Of a DNA stretch of 64,000 nt, positions 19,811 to 29,901 are shown piece after piece; position 1 is the stretch's first letter; each line of letters opens with the position of its first letter. A program made the position numbers and the translations under genes. The notes under the pieces were generated by a model that was given only the letters and a program-made list of their open reading frames with translations, did not search any database and had not been told where the DNA came from. The DNA is taken from the NCBI GenBank assembly GCA_016212525.1, contig JACRGD010000007.1:220778-284777 (forward strand). Direction: 5' to 3'. Origin of the DNA: Microcaldota archaeon. Lineage in GTDB: Archaea > Micrarchaeota > Micrarchaeia > Anstonellales > Bilamarchaeaceae.

Positions 19811-20065
19811 ATGGCCAGTTATAATGTCGATCAGATCCTCACTGATCTAAGAGGGGCAGGACTTACTAACGATGATGCAATGGTTATTGCAGATGTTATT
19901 GTAACCAGGGGTTCTTGCTCGTGGGTAAATACCGATCCGGTAGATGAATCAATAATACTAAAACTCCGGGACGTTATTGCGCAGAGGAACTACAAAATCA
20001 GAATTAATGTAGATTCTATACCCACCAGAAGCAAATATGTCTGGGAAGCAAAAGCACTCCCGTAA
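19811..20065 (+). CDS. Hypothetical small protein
   Basis: 84 aa ORF with TATA-like TTTAAAT centred 26 nt upstream of its ATG; no family recognised. Confidence 0.6.
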   Translation: MASYNVDQILTDLRGAGLTNDDAMVIADVIVTRGSCSWVNTDPVDESIILKLRDVIAQRNYKIRINVDSIPTRSKYVWEAKALP

Positions 20066-20083
20066 CATCAGATTTGTGATCGA

Positions 20084-20485
20084 TTGCAAACTTACAAAAA
20101 TCGCCCATTTGCTTGCGATAATCTACTTATAGAACGGAGAAAAATACTTCTCATAAAGCGAGGCAATGCACCATTTAAAGGAAGATGGGCATTTCCAGGC
20201 GGATTTATCGAACAGAACGAAACCGCAGAGCAGGGAACAGTAAGAGAGATGGAAGAGGAAACCGGAGTCAAGGTAAAGATTGTGAAACTGGTTGGAATTT
20301 ATTCTGATCCAAAGAGAGATCCTCGAAAAGTCATATCTGCAGCATTTTTAGTAAAGCAAATTGGCGGCGGAATTAGGGCGGGCGATGATGCAAAAGAAGC
20401 CCGCTGGTTCGATTTGGACAAATTACCAAAGTTAGCATCAGATCACAAAAAAATCCTCAAAGATGCACTAAAGAACAGAAAGTGA
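20084..20485 (+). CDS. NUDIX hydrolase (ADP-ribose pyrophosphatase-like)
   Basis: 133 aa; intact Nudix box GGFIEQNETAEQGTVREMEEETGV; TTG start. Confidence 0.93.
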   Translation: MQTYKNRPFACDNLLIERRKILLIKRGNAPFKGRWAFPGGFIEQNETAEQGTVREMEEETGVKVKIVKLVGIYSDPKRDPRKVISAAFLVKQIGGGIRAGDDAKEARWFDLDKLPKLASDHKKILKDALKNRK

Positions 20486-20598
20486 CATAAGAAAAAACGG
20501 AACAAAAAGAAGAATCTAAAACGTCCCCTTTTTATTAGTTATCTGAGATAGAAATACGCATTAAAAAAATACAAAAACTACTACTTAACAGGGATACT

Positions 20599-23085
20599 AT
20601 GACCGAGAATATTGTCAACCGAACAATCGAATCTGATATGAAAGAAAGCTACCTTGATTACGCGATGTCTGTCATAGTCGGCAGGGCAATTCCAGACATA
20701 CGAGATGGCCTAAAGCCAGTCCACCGCAGGATTCTTTATTCGATGTGGGAAAGCGGCCTGCGCTCGAATACTAAATTCAAAAAATGTGCAACGGTCGTTG
20801 GAAACGTGCTTGGTAGATACCACCCGCACGGAGATATGGCAGTTTATGATTCATTAGTAAGAATGGCCCAGGGATTCTCGCTTAGATATACGCTCGTAAA
20901 AGGTCAGGGAAATTTTGGTAGCCAAGATGGAGATAATCCAGCAGCATATAGATATACAGAATGCAAACTCGAATCGATTGCAGAAACCATGCTTGTCGAC
21001 ATTGAAAAGGAAACGATCGATAGTACAGACAATTTCGATGGTACATTAAAGGAACCAACAGTTCTTCCGGCAAAAATCCCGAATCTTCTGATTAATGGAT
21101 CATCAGGAATCGCAGTTGGAATGGCAACAAACATGCCACCACATAACCTTCGCGAAGTAATCGAAGCTACAATAGGAGCAATTGAAGGAGATAGTGATGA
21201 GGGCATTATGTCCAAGGTTAGCGGCCCGGATTTTCCAACTGGCGGAATAATAGTTGGTCGTGCGGGAATTATTAGCGCCCAGAGAACCGGTCGAGGTATC
21301 ATAAAATTAAGATCAAAAACCCAGAAAGATGAGAAAAAACATACGATAGTTGTAAGCGAGATTCCGTACCAGATTACAAAAACCGCAGTCATAGAATCAA
21401 TAGTCGAAGCAGTAAAGAACAAGAAAATAGAGGGCATTTCAGGAGTCCATGACCGATCGGACAAAGACGGCATGGAAATAATAATTGATGTCAAAAAAGG
21501 CCATGATATAGACGTTGTTCAGAACCAGTTGTTCGCTCACACGCAGTTACAGGGTACATTTGGAATTATCAATTTGGCATTAGTTAATAAGCAGCCAAAG
21601 GTACTCCCATTAACAGAACTCATTAGGGAATTCCTCGCATTTAGACAACACATCGTACGAAAGAGATCCGAGTTCGAACTTAAAGAAGCCGCAGCACGCG
21701 CGCACGTTTTAGAAGGACTTACAAAGGCCCTTGAAAACATAGATCCGATCGTTGCATTTTTAAGAAAGTCAAAAGATTTAGAAGAAGCAAGAAACGGACT
21801 TATGAAAGACTACTCATTTTCAGAAATACAGGCAAACGCAATTCTGGAGATGAGATTGTCCAAATTAATCTCACTTGAACGGGCAAAAATCGAAGCCGAA
21901 TACAAGGAATTGTTAGCACTCATAACCAATCTTAAGAGCATTCTTTCAGATGAGAAGAAGGTACTTGAAATCATCAAGAAGGAATTAACCGAGATAAAAG
22001 ACAAATATGGTGATGATCGAAAAACCCAGATCATAGACGATGATGGAGATCAGACAATTGAAGATCTGATTCCAAACAAAGACATCGTAGTCATGGTCAG
22101 CACCCGCGGATATGTCAAACGCGTGGAGCTGGGCGAGTATCGATCGCAGCACCGCGGCGGAAAGGGAGTAATCGGAACTGAAACAAAAGAAGAAGACACG
22201 GTTCAGGATGTCATCGTAACAAAGAATCACAACTACCTTTTGCTCTTTACCGATAAGGGAAGAATATTCTGGCTAAAAGCATACCAGATTCCAGAGAGCT
22301 CCAGGTATGCAACAGGAAAGACACTCGTAAGCCTGCTCAATTTGCAGGAAGAAAAAGTTACCTCATGGATCAGCGTAGATCGATTCGACAGCGGCGAATT
22401 CTTGATGATGGTTACCCGAAACGGAATCGTCAAGAGAACCGCGCTCGATAACTTTAGCAACGTTCGAAAATCAGGCATAATCGCCATAACCCTCAAAGAA
22501 GGAGACGGCCTGATCGAAGTCATAAAGACTGACGGAAAACAGGAAGTCATAATCGCAACCAAGAAAGGCCAGGCAATTCGGTTCAAGGAAGAAGAAGCCC
22601 GCGAACTTGGACGAACCGGACAGGGAGTAATTGGAATCAGATTTAGCGAAGAAAAGGACGAAGTCGTCGGAATAACCACGACCAAACTTCCAACGATACT
22701 GACGATCACGGAAAACGGATTCGGAAAGCGAACCCACATCGATGAGTATAGGGTTCAGGGCCGAGGCGGAACCGGAGTCATAAACATCAAGGTCGAAGGA
22801 AGAAACGGCAACGTTGTCGGCGTACGAAACGTAGTCGATGATGATGAATTCATCGCCATCAGCTCCAAAGGCCAGGCAATTAGAACGCCGGTCAGAGACG
22901 TCTCGGTAATTGGAAGAAATACACTGGGAGTTAGAATCATCCGGCTCGATGAAGGTGAGATAGTTGCCACGTTCGCAGTAGTTGCCAAGGAAACAGTCGA
23001 AGCTGCAGCAGTGGAGGCAGCTAAACTGGAAGATAATAAACCAAAAGACCTGCCACCACCGATGGTCGAGGGCAAAGCGCCATAA
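20599..23085 (+). CDS. gyrA: DNA gyrase subunit A (bacterial-type)
   Basis: 828 aa; SYLDYAMSVIVGRAIPDIRDGLKPVHRRILYSM, AAYRYTECKLE (active-site Tyr), GyrA-box-like SQHRGGKGV and C-terminal blades. Confidence 0.97.
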   Translation: MTENIVNRTIESDMKESYLDYAMSVIVGRAIPDIRDGLKPVHRRILYSMWESGLRSNTKFKKCATVVGNVLGRYHPHGDMAVYDSLVRMAQGFSLRYTLVKGQGNFGSQDGDNPAAYRYTECKLESIAETMLVDIEKETIDSTDNFDGTLKEPTVLPAKIPNLLINGSSGIAVGMATNMPPHNLREVIEATIGAIEGDSDEGIMSKVSGPDFPTGGIIVGRAGIISAQRTGRGIIKLRSKTQKDEKKHTIVVSEIPYQITKTAVIESIVEAVKNKKIEGISGVHDRSDKDGMEIIIDVKKGHDIDVVQNQLFAHTQLQGTFGIINLALVNKQPKVLPLTELIREFLAFRQHIVRKRSEFELKEAAARAHVLEGLTKALENIDPIVAFLRKSKDLEEARNGLMKDYSFSEIQANAILEMRLSKLISLERAKIEAEYKELLALITNLKSILSDEKKVLEIIKKELTEIKDKYGDDRKTQIIDDDGDQTIEDLIPNKDIVVMVSTRGYVKRVELGEYRSQHRGGKGVIGTETKEEDTVQDVIVTKNHNYLLLFTDKGRIFWLKAYQIPESSRYATGKTLVSLLNLQEEKVTSWISVDRFDSGEFLMMVTRNGIVKRTALDNFSNVRKSGIIAITLKEGDGLIEVIKTDGKQEVIIATKKGQAIRFKEEEARELGRTGQGVIGIRFSEEKDEVVGITTTKLPTILTITENGFGKRTHIDEYRVQGRGGTGVINIKVEGRNGNVVGVRNVVDDDEFIAISSKGQAIRTPVRDVSVIGRNTLGVRIIRLDEGEIVATFAVVAKETVEAAAVEAAKLEDNKPKDLPPPMVEGKAP

Positions 23086-23098
23086 ACGGGGCAAAGAA

Positions 23099-23905
23099 AT
23101 GAACAATGACAAACCCAAGCAAGAACTTCCAGTCAATCCGTTCGAGGATCAGAAAACCCGGATTTCAAATCGCAAGTACGTTCGGATAGGAGTGCATAGC
23201 GGCAAGGGCGGAGTCGGAAAAACTTTTCTTTCAGTCAATATTGCATACAGCCTTGCAGATGCGGGCTATCGGGTTGGACTGCTCGATGCAGACATAGATT
23301 GCCCAAATGTGGCCAAGTTTTTGGGAATCGAAGGAAAAATAGCGACTAAAAATCAGGCGATGACAATGATCGAGCCGGTCTTGAGCAACGGAGTCAAAAT
23401 AATATCTACTGCCCTGCTAAACCCGCAGAGCGAAGCGCCAATAATCATCCGGGGACCGATCAAACACAACATGCTCGTGAACTTTCTTAGTTCGACCAAC
23501 TGGGGCGAATTGGACTATCTCATAATTGACTTGCCACCTGGAACTGCAGATGTTCCGCTCTCGGCAATGCAGCTCTCGGCCCTAGATGCTTTGATTCTTA
23601 TCACAACACCAACCAAAGAAGCGATACTCGACACGGCCAGGGCAAAAAACATGGCTCAGAAACTTGGAATTCAGATTCTTGGATTTGTAGAGAACATGTC
23701 TGGCTCGATATTTGGAACTAAATCAGCAGAGATCGAAAAACGGCTGGGAATAGAGTGTCTTGGATCGATCGAGCTCTCGCTGGAAATTGCACAGACGAAC
23801 GAGCAAGGAGAGATTGCGTTTTTGAAGATTGGAAGCCTAAGGGAAATAAGAGAAAAGATAAAACAGACCATAGAAAAAGAAAAGATGAAATCTAATATAT
23901 CTTAG
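23099..23905 (+). CDS. Mrp/NBP35-family P-loop ATPase
   Basis: ORF 22982-23905, likely start 23099 (MNNDKPKQELPVNPFEDQ); VHSGKGGVGKTFLSVNIAYSLA, DADIDCPNV, DLPPGTADVPLS. Confidence 0.93.
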   Translation: MNNDKPKQELPVNPFEDQKTRISNRKYVRIGVHSGKGGVGKTFLSVNIAYSLADAGYRVGLLDADIDCPNVAKFLGIEGKIATKNQAMTMIEPVLSNGVKIISTALLNPQSEAPIIIRGPIKHNMLVNFLSSTNWGELDYLIIDLPPGTADVPLSAMQLSALDALILITTPTKEAILDTARAKNMAQKLGIQILGFVENMSGSIFGTKSAEIEKRLGIECLGSIELSLEIAQTNEQGEIAFLKIGSLREIREKIKQTIEKEKMKSNIS

Positions 23906-24693
23906 ACCAACCGTACTTCGATTCCAAACTTAGCTGCAAAACCAATCATTTTCTCCCGGTGTTTCGCATTGACTTCGTCTTTGGAAATAATAACCAGCTC
24001 AACCTTCTCGACGCTCTTCTCGATTGCCTGCCTAAATAAATCCTCATCTAGTTCATCAAGAACGAATTTAGGGGCAATGTGTCCCACTGCCAGACCCTCG
24101 GATTCGTCGAGTTGGATTTTGTTAAACAGTTTGGGATAGTGCCCGCCACCAACACCAAAGAAGGTTTTGTAGGTTTTGGGTTTGGCATCTAGAACACGGA
24201 CGATAGATGCGGCTATTAGAGAAGCAGCATTCTTGTCGTTCCATTCTGATTCGGTGCTTCCCAATTCGACAAAGATAATAGGCAGATTGCATGTTGGCCC
24301 ATGATGATCGGCTTCAAGAGAGAATTTGTAGCCGATAGAGTGGCCGGATCGCTCAAGTTCGATCGAAAGGGATTTCATAAGGCTTGCCGGAGCGACATTT
24401 AGGCATTTTGGAGATCCCCCAAGATCAGCCTTTGACCAATTACCCGGATAATGAATAGTGAATATTTTTTCTTCGATTTTGCTTCGATGAGTACTAAGAA
24501 CAACTAAGGTTTCATCAGCAGGAAAGTCAGTTGGAACTTCGAGAACTGAGGGCGCCTGAGTATCTATCAGGAGGACGCCGTTTCGAGACCAGTGTAACGG
24601 GTGCGATGGATCAGGAGTAAATCCGTGTTCCTCAATAAGGCATTTTGCAATATTGGCACTTGCAGGATTATGTTTCGTAAAAAGAAGGATCAA
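23902..24693 (-). CDS. dtdA: D-aminoacyl-tRNA deacylase (DTD2/DtdA type)
   Basis: 263 aa; LSTHRSKIEEKIFTIHYPGNWSKADLGG, LEADHHGPTCNLPIIFVELGSTESEW, GVGGGHYPKL. Confidence 0.9.
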   Translation of the reverse strand: MILLFTKHNPASANIAKCLIEEHGFTPDPSHPLHWSRNGVLLIDTQAPSVLEVPTDFPADETLVVLSTHRSKIEEKIFTIHYPGNWSKADLGGSPKCLNVAPASLMKSLSIELERSGHSIGYKFSLEADHHGPTCNLPIIFVELGSTESEWNDKNAASLIAASIVRVLDAKPKTYKTFFGVGGGHYPKLFNKIQLDESEGLAVGHIAPKFVLDELDEDLFRQAIEKSVEKVELVIISKDEVNAKHREKMIGFAAKFGIEVRLV

Positions 24694-25262
24694 ATAATCA
24701 CCAGAAAGAAAATAGTTGCAGCGATGGGAATAGTAATATTATCATCAAATGGGATGGGAAGACTCTCTACGATTGTACAAACGAGCGAAAGAGCGAGGGT
24801 CAAATAGATATCTCCCAGAAAGAAATAACTTGCAAGCGAAGCGAAGAAGAACGCAGCGCTTCCAAGAAGCGATTTTTTTGGATTATAAAATAGACGAATT
24901 TTGCCAAATCCGCCATAGCGGCCAATTAGAGTAGATAGAGAATCACCAAGAGCCAAAACAGTTATTACTGCAGCTATCTGAGGAACGGAAGTAAGGAAGG
25001 TGGCACAGATCAAAATCCCCGCAGCATAACATGCAGAACCCCAACCAGGAAAGAGAACATCGGGTCGCTCGAATTGGGATTCGAACCATTCGACCCAGAA
25101 AATTGATTTGCCTAGCAGCCGCTGATTGATCAGAATTGTGCCGATAAGAATTATGACAAAGTCTGCGGCGATTAGGTATTTCCTGCCCAGGAGCAGGAGG
25201 GCAGAAAGGGCACAGAATCCGATTAGGATGTGGAATAGCTGACGTTTTGTTTCCCGATCCAT
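24690..25262 (-). CDS. CTP-dependent polyprenol (dolichol/phytol) kinase-like membrane protein
   Basis: 190 aa polytopic; RQLFHILIGF, LALGDSLSTLIGRYGGFGKIRLFYNPKKSLLGSAAFF, PFDDNITIPI. Confidence 0.8.
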   Translation of the reverse strand: MDRETKRQLFHILIGFCALSALLLLGRKYLIAADFVIILIGTILINQRLLGKSIFWVEWFESQFERPDVLFPGWGSACYAAGILICATFLTSVPQIAAVITVLALGDSLSTLIGRYGGFGKIRLFYNPKKSLLGSAAFFFASLASYFFLGDIYLTLALSLVCTIVESLPIPFDDNITIPIAATIFFLVII

Positions 25263-25747
25263 TTTTCCACCTTCTCAAAAATGACATGAGTGAGATAAAA
25301 AACCAACAATCCAATAGCGAGTGATGCAGAAACATCCTCGAAAGTATGAACACCTATATTCACACGCGAAAAAGCAACGATAAACGCAAACAAGAAGAAA
25401 ACCCAGAACTCTTTTTTGTTAAGAAAGGCCAGCATCAGAGCGAATGCAGTGGCTGCGTGTATACTGGGAAAAGAACTATCTGGAGGGCAGTATGAGAGGG
25501 TACCTTTACAAGGCCTGTCAATAGGAAGCATCTCCTTGACAGATAGGCAAACGATCAGGGTGGCAAAAAGCACACAAATTAACTTGAATCGCTTGATGCC
25601 ACGGCGCTCGAAAAAAAAGACCAGACCCAAAAGTAAAAGAGAGTAGGTAAATGGATTATTTATCCAATGACCGAACTCTGAGACTAAAGGGATATAGAAG
25701 CCATAGATGTCTTTGGTTATAAGATCCATCAATACAAATCCAGCCAA
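25223..25747 (-). CDS. PAP2-family phosphatase
   Basis: 174 aa; PSIHAATAF and SRVNIGVHTFEDVSASLAIG (PAP2 PSGH/SRxxxxxH...D motifs), several TMs. Confidence 0.85.
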   Translation of the reverse strand: MAGFVLMDLITKDIYGFYIPLVSEFGHWINNPFTYSLLLLGLVFFFERRGIKRFKLICVLFATLIVCLSVKEMLPIDRPCKGTLSYCPPDSSFPSIHAATAFALMLAFLNKKEFWVFFLFAFIVAFSRVNIGVHTFEDVSASLAIGLLVFYLTHVIFEKVEKWIGKQNVSYSTS

Positions 25748-25781
25748 AGTGATTAAAGAGATAATGGATGGATTTGGAAGT

Positions 25782-27362
25782 TCACGCAGGAACCAGATAG
25801 AACGTCAGAAGAGAAAGAAGAGACAGAAAAGCAAAATAAAGTGGTGAGAGCGAACGCCGCTCTTCAAACGACGAGATTGCCAAGGCAGAGATAGCGCCAT
25901 AGATGACAAAATACGAAGGAAGGAGACTGGCCACAAGCGAAACGGACGAGGATGCTCCATCAAATAGAACGGAATTTGTTGTATTGGAAAAAAGACCAAG
26001 GACAGTCTTCATTATCAATGGGATAAGAACTGCACCAAGAACTATAGTGTATTTCTGCATCGAGAGAAGAGAGGATCGCTCTTTCTTTAGCTGCTCGATT
26101 TCCAAAATATCCCGCGCTACAAGAGAAACCCGATCGAAATTCCCCAGCGAGAGCATTTGCGAGAGACTCTTTAGCGCAAGGCCGATTGTCGGCGATGGAT
26201 TGCGCGCATAGAAATCATCAAGAACACTCTGCGCCTTGAGATTGGACTGAAGCTGACTTAACGAGCGCTTGGATTCGATAGAAAGAACTCCAAAGCCGGA
26301 TTGACTCATCGAGACAAAGATCGATTCGAGCTTCGAACCTTTAGGCAGGGCGGAAATCGAAAGAAGAGCATCAGGTAGAAATCGTTCCATCTCTTCTATT
26401 TTTCGACTTTCAAAAAAGTCAGAGTGGGAAAGGATCAGAGGAATAAGAATTGCCACAACGATGCCAACTAATAGAAATGAAGGCAGAAGGAAGTGAAAAA
26501 CCAGAACCAGCAGAGGTGCAAGCAGAAGATAGCCATTGAAGCCGGAGGAAGTGGATGATGAGAGAATCGTTTTTGGTATGAGTGAACGACTGACTAAAAG
26601 AAGCACAACACCCACAAGCGGAAAAACAAGAAGGAACGAGAGCTCGATTTCTAATTTGCCAACTTTTGCAAAACCAAGAAGCGAGTAGATTAGCAGGAAG
26701 GTAGGTACGATAGCTAAAACGCAAACGAAAATCAAGGTGAAAATAGAGACTTTGGATGCGGCTTCCCGCATTCGCACGGACTGGACGGACATCATATCAG
26801 AAGCAATCTTTTTTATGGCAAGGCTCATACTCCCACTCTCGTAGGCAGAAAGCAGAACTCCGGTTGCCCTCTTTATCAGATAGGAATCGAAAGTAAGTGC
26901 CCATTTGGCCAGAAGAGGCCGGATTGATATGCCGGCCTTGGACTGATTAAGAAGTGAATTCATCATGGGCCCGATTATTGCAAATTCATCCGCACATCGC
27001 TCGAGAGCGCCATTAAAATCAAGACCCAACTCCAGATAAGTCGAAAATAAAGAGAGGAAAAGAGGCAGCTCGTTTTCGATCGCAAGAACTTTGTTTTTCC
27101 AACGCAGATAGGGCAGAGAAAGGATCAGAAGTGAACTAAGAACCAATGCCAAAAGACCAATCCAAATTTGGAAGTTGAAAATGAGAAAGGCCAGAAGTGA
27201 ACAAACTACCGAACCAAGAACAAGAAATGATGCATATCTGTACCGATCGAACTCGCCTCGAGTTATCGAATATGGAAGCGCCATGGGAAATTGGGGCATA
27301 AGATCCACTAAAGAGGGAAGAAGTGAATCGGAATTGGCAGGGAATTTATCTGGAGAAATCAC
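25782..27362 (-). CDS. Type II/IV secretion (TadC/ArlJ-like) polytopic membrane protein
   Basis: 526 aa; LENELPLFLSLFSTYLELGLDFNGALERCAD and second-half T2SF-like repeat MERFLPDALLSISALPKGSKLESIF; multiple TMs; ATG overlaps the ATPase stop. Confidence 0.82.
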   Translation of the reverse strand: MISPDKFPANSDSLLPSLVDLMPQFPMALPYSITRGEFDRYRYASFLVLGSVVCSLLAFLIFNFQIWIGLLALVLSSLLILSLPYLRWKNKVLAIENELPLFLSLFSTYLELGLDFNGALERCADEFAIIGPMMNSLLNQSKAGISIRPLLAKWALTFDSYLIKRATGVLLSAYESGSMSLAIKKIASDMMSVQSVRMREAASKVSIFTLIFVCVLAIVPTFLLIYSLLGFAKVGKLEIELSFLLVFPLVGVVLLLVSRSLIPKTILSSSTSSGFNGYLLLAPLLVLVFHFLLPSFLLVGIVVAILIPLILSHSDFFESRKIEEMERFLPDALLSISALPKGSKLESIFVSMSQSGFGVLSIESKRSLSQLQSNLKAQSVLDDFYARNPSPTIGLALKSLSQMLSLGNFDRVSLVARDILEIEQLKKERSSLLSMQKYTIVLGAVLIPLIMKTVLGLFSNTTNSVLFDGASSSVSLVASLLPSYFVIYGAISALAISSFEERRSLSPLYFAFLSLLSLLTFYLVPA

Positions 27363-28702
27363 TCATCATCATCCTCGCGAATAGATGGAACAAAATCGAA
27401 GAATTCCTGCTGGTATGAATCAAAAAAAGATCGATAATCCAAGGGAGCTGCCTTGAGAAACTGAATGCGTTTTGTTAGCTGCTCATCCAGCTCAGACTTT
27501 GAAATTTTTAGTGAGTCAAGAAGCTTTTGAACTATTCGCGAATCAGAAGACAACACGCCATTTTGAATCAGAGGATGAACTTTTGAACTATGGAATTCTG
27601 ACAATTCAACGATTCTCCGGATTTCGGTGAGTTTTTTCGAAGATGAATCATAGATCATGAGCCTGCGCTGGACCAGAATGGCATCGATCGCCTCTAAATC
27701 CTGCTCCAAAACACCAAAACCCCCAAGACGCAAAATTGCTTCTTTGGCCGATTTGGCATGCATGGTCGCATAGCTACCTCTGGCCTGACCCGCAAGCAAA
27801 ACCTCCATCAGTGCAGTTGCTTCAAGAGAGCTTCTAATCTCGCCAACGACCATCCGATCAGGCCGCATACGAAGTGAATCATAAACCAGATCAGTAAGTC
27901 CGATACCCATTTGCTTATTCGAAACAAGCCGCAAAAGGTGTTCATGGGGAAGATTGACTTCAGGCGTTTCCTCGATGATAAGAATGCGCTCGGATTTAGG
28001 AACAAAGGAAAAGAGCGAATTGAGCGTGGTGGTCTTACCGCTCGCAGTATTTCCGGCGATCAAAAGCGAACAGTCGCATTGCATAATGAGCGAAAGAAGG
28101 GCGAGCGTTTCAAAATCACACAACTCGTGATCGACCAGCTCGCGAGGTGAAAACGGCCGGTCGCGGAATTTTCTGATGGTTATTTCACCGCTCGAAAGCG
28201 GAGGCAGAGAGGCATGGAGTCTTGAGCCATCAGAGAGAACCGCATCGAGTCGAGGATTCTGGAGAGTAATGTGACGACCAAGATTCCGACCAAGTTTGTT
28301 TACCACGTCAGTTATCATCTGCAACGTTTCAAACTGCGCGTTTGTCTGCTGCCAGCCAAGATCACGAAGGTAAACATACGCAGGTTTGTTTGGGCCAATT
28401 ATACTGATCTCTTCGATAGATGGGTCTTCAAGCAGAAAGTCGATAAATGCATTTCCAAAAATATGTGAAAGCGCATACGAATGGAGATATTCCTTTTGTG
28501 ATTGATCCAGATAGACGCTCGACTGCTGGGCACTTGATCGGATCAGATCAGAAATTATCTGCTCGCGCATAGATGGATCTTTATCCCGGCTTTCCTTCTT
28601 GGCTGCCTCTTCAATTTGACAGATAAGTTTTTCCTCATCTTCACTAAGAGGCGGCAAGCGCAGATCATACTGTGCAGAACCACGAACATGCCAGCCTAAC
28701 AT
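27359..28702 (-). CDS. Type II/IV secretion system ATPase (TadA/VirB11-like)
   Basis: 447 aa; AGNTASGKTTTLNSLFSFVP (Walker A), IIEETPEVNLPHEHLLRLV, MRPDRMVVGEIR, ATMHAKSAKEAILRL. Confidence 0.95.
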   Translation of the reverse strand: MLGWHVRGSAQYDLRLPPLSEDEEKLICQIEEAAKKESRDKDPSMREQIISDLIRSSAQQSSVYLDQSQKEYLHSYALSHIFGNAFIDFLLEDPSIEEISIIGPNKPAYVYLRDLGWQQTNAQFETLQMITDVVNKLGRNLGRHITLQNPRLDAVLSDGSRLHASLPPLSSGEITIRKFRDRPFSPRELVDHELCDFETLALLSLIMQCDCSLLIAGNTASGKTTTLNSLFSFVPKSERILIIEETPEVNLPHEHLLRLVSNKQMGIGLTDLVYDSLRMRPDRMVVGEIRSSLEATALMEVLLAGQARGSYATMHAKSAKEAILRLGGFGVLEQDLEAIDAILVQRRLMIYDSSSKKLTEIRRIVELSEFHSSKVHPLIQNGVLSSDSRIVQKLLDSLKISKSELDEQLTKRIQFLKAAPLDYRSFFDSYQQEFFDFVPSIREDDDE

Positions 28703-28818
28703 AAAGAAAATTTGTACTTAAGGACACTTTTTAATTTAGAAGGAAAATTCGTTGGGATAGAGGGCAAAAAAAGGATACAAAAAAAGAAAAAATGTGGAGA
28801 TAAAGGAAAAATCAGAGA

Positions 28819-29829
28819 CTATCTAAACCAGGCGGGAACTGCGCGAGGCAGGATTTCTGAACCGGGATTGGTTGATTGTGGACCGCCTAGATTGTAGCCA
28901 GTTAAAGGAGGAGGCTCTCTTGGAAGACCAGTGGCAAGAATGTGGGCAAGCACACCAAAACAAACCAAAGTTTCCCGATCTGGCTGCGCTGTTCCCGGGG
29001 CTCTAGTAAAGTACCATTGGAAATAAGTATTTGGAGCTCGCCACTGGGCCTGATTAGTTCCCCGACCTGGAGGAAGAGGATCCAGACGACCAGCAGCTAG
29101 ATCGGCCTGACGTACACCCAGAATTGCAAAGCGGGCCTGCTCACGAAATTCCATGAAAAGACTCGTGTTTCTTCTTGAACCGGCTATATGAGCTACATCA
29201 CGCGCAAAATCAGTGTCGGTAGGACATGCGATCCCGCTTGAGTAACCCCGATTCATCTGGTCAGTAAGACGGATCATTCGAGGGTTGCTCGAGGGTTGTA
29301 ACGAAGCAGAATCCGCAGCTCCCAGAACCTGGGCAGTAGGACTTCGACTATCGCGTGATGCAGTTATTGTTTGATCAGTATGCGGCGCACCCATGAGGGC
29401 ATTTAGGAATTCCTGAACATTGCCACCAGTCTCGCCACTATGAGTTCGCCCCAGATGTGCTCGATAGGTGGCATAAAGCTGGACCATTGGATGAGTAGGA
29501 TCGACGGGATGTTCTAATCTTCTTTGTAGTGCCGTCATCGCCTGCTGATGGAATCTATATCTGGCACGAGCAGTTGCTTCCCCACCGCACTCGATTGGAT
29601 TCTCACGAAGAGATTGAATCATAGCAGCAATCTGATTTGCATCGCGGCTAAAGATGGCATCGACAAATTGCTGAACAGTAACGCTGCTTTGAACCGCAAC
29701 AGGAGTAGTGATAGTTGGAACCGTCTGGGCCAGCATAGAGCCCGAGGCAACTGGACGTCGTGGCACAGTAGTTGAAAAATCAGATTTTGGAGGTTGTTCT
29801 TCTTCCCGAACTCGGTGAGTGTTTACCAT
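28819..29829 (-). CDS. Hypothetical protein
   Basis: 336 aa ORF without recognised family; intergenic spacing normal on both sides. Confidence 0.55.
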   Translation of the reverse strand: MVNTHRVREEEQPPKSDFSTTVPRRPVASGSMLAQTVPTITTPVAVQSSVTVQQFVDAIFSRDANQIAAMIQSLRENPIECGGEATARARYRFHQQAMTALQRRLEHPVDPTHPMVQLYATYRAHLGRTHSGETGGNVQEFLNALMGAPHTDQTITASRDSRSPTAQVLGAADSASLQPSSNPRMIRLTDQMNRGYSSGIACPTDTDFARDVAHIAGSRRNTSLFMEFREQARFAILGVRQADLAAGRLDPLPPGRGTNQAQWRAPNTYFQWYFTRAPGTAQPDRETLVCFGVLAHILATGLPREPPPLTGYNLGGPQSTNPGSEILPRAVPAWFR

Positions 29830-29901
29830 ATTGAAAGATAGAAAGAGAAGATTAAAAAGATACGCAAAAGGAAAAAATAGAATACAAATGGAAAGAAAAA
29901 A

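Noticed and set aside
19740-19850. Short CxxC ORF (MNQDTCFECNKAEKFKSS...) preceded by an AGGAG-like motif
   Set aside because: Overlaps the TATA box and start of the 19811 gene; too short to support.
22471-23136. 221-aa minus-strand ORF
   Set aside because: Antisense shadow of the gyrA 3' end; Cys/Phe/Ser-rich with no motif.
25068-25090. tRNA-like GGATTCGAACC
   Set aside because: Falls in the polyprenol-kinase-like coding sequence; no cloverleaf.
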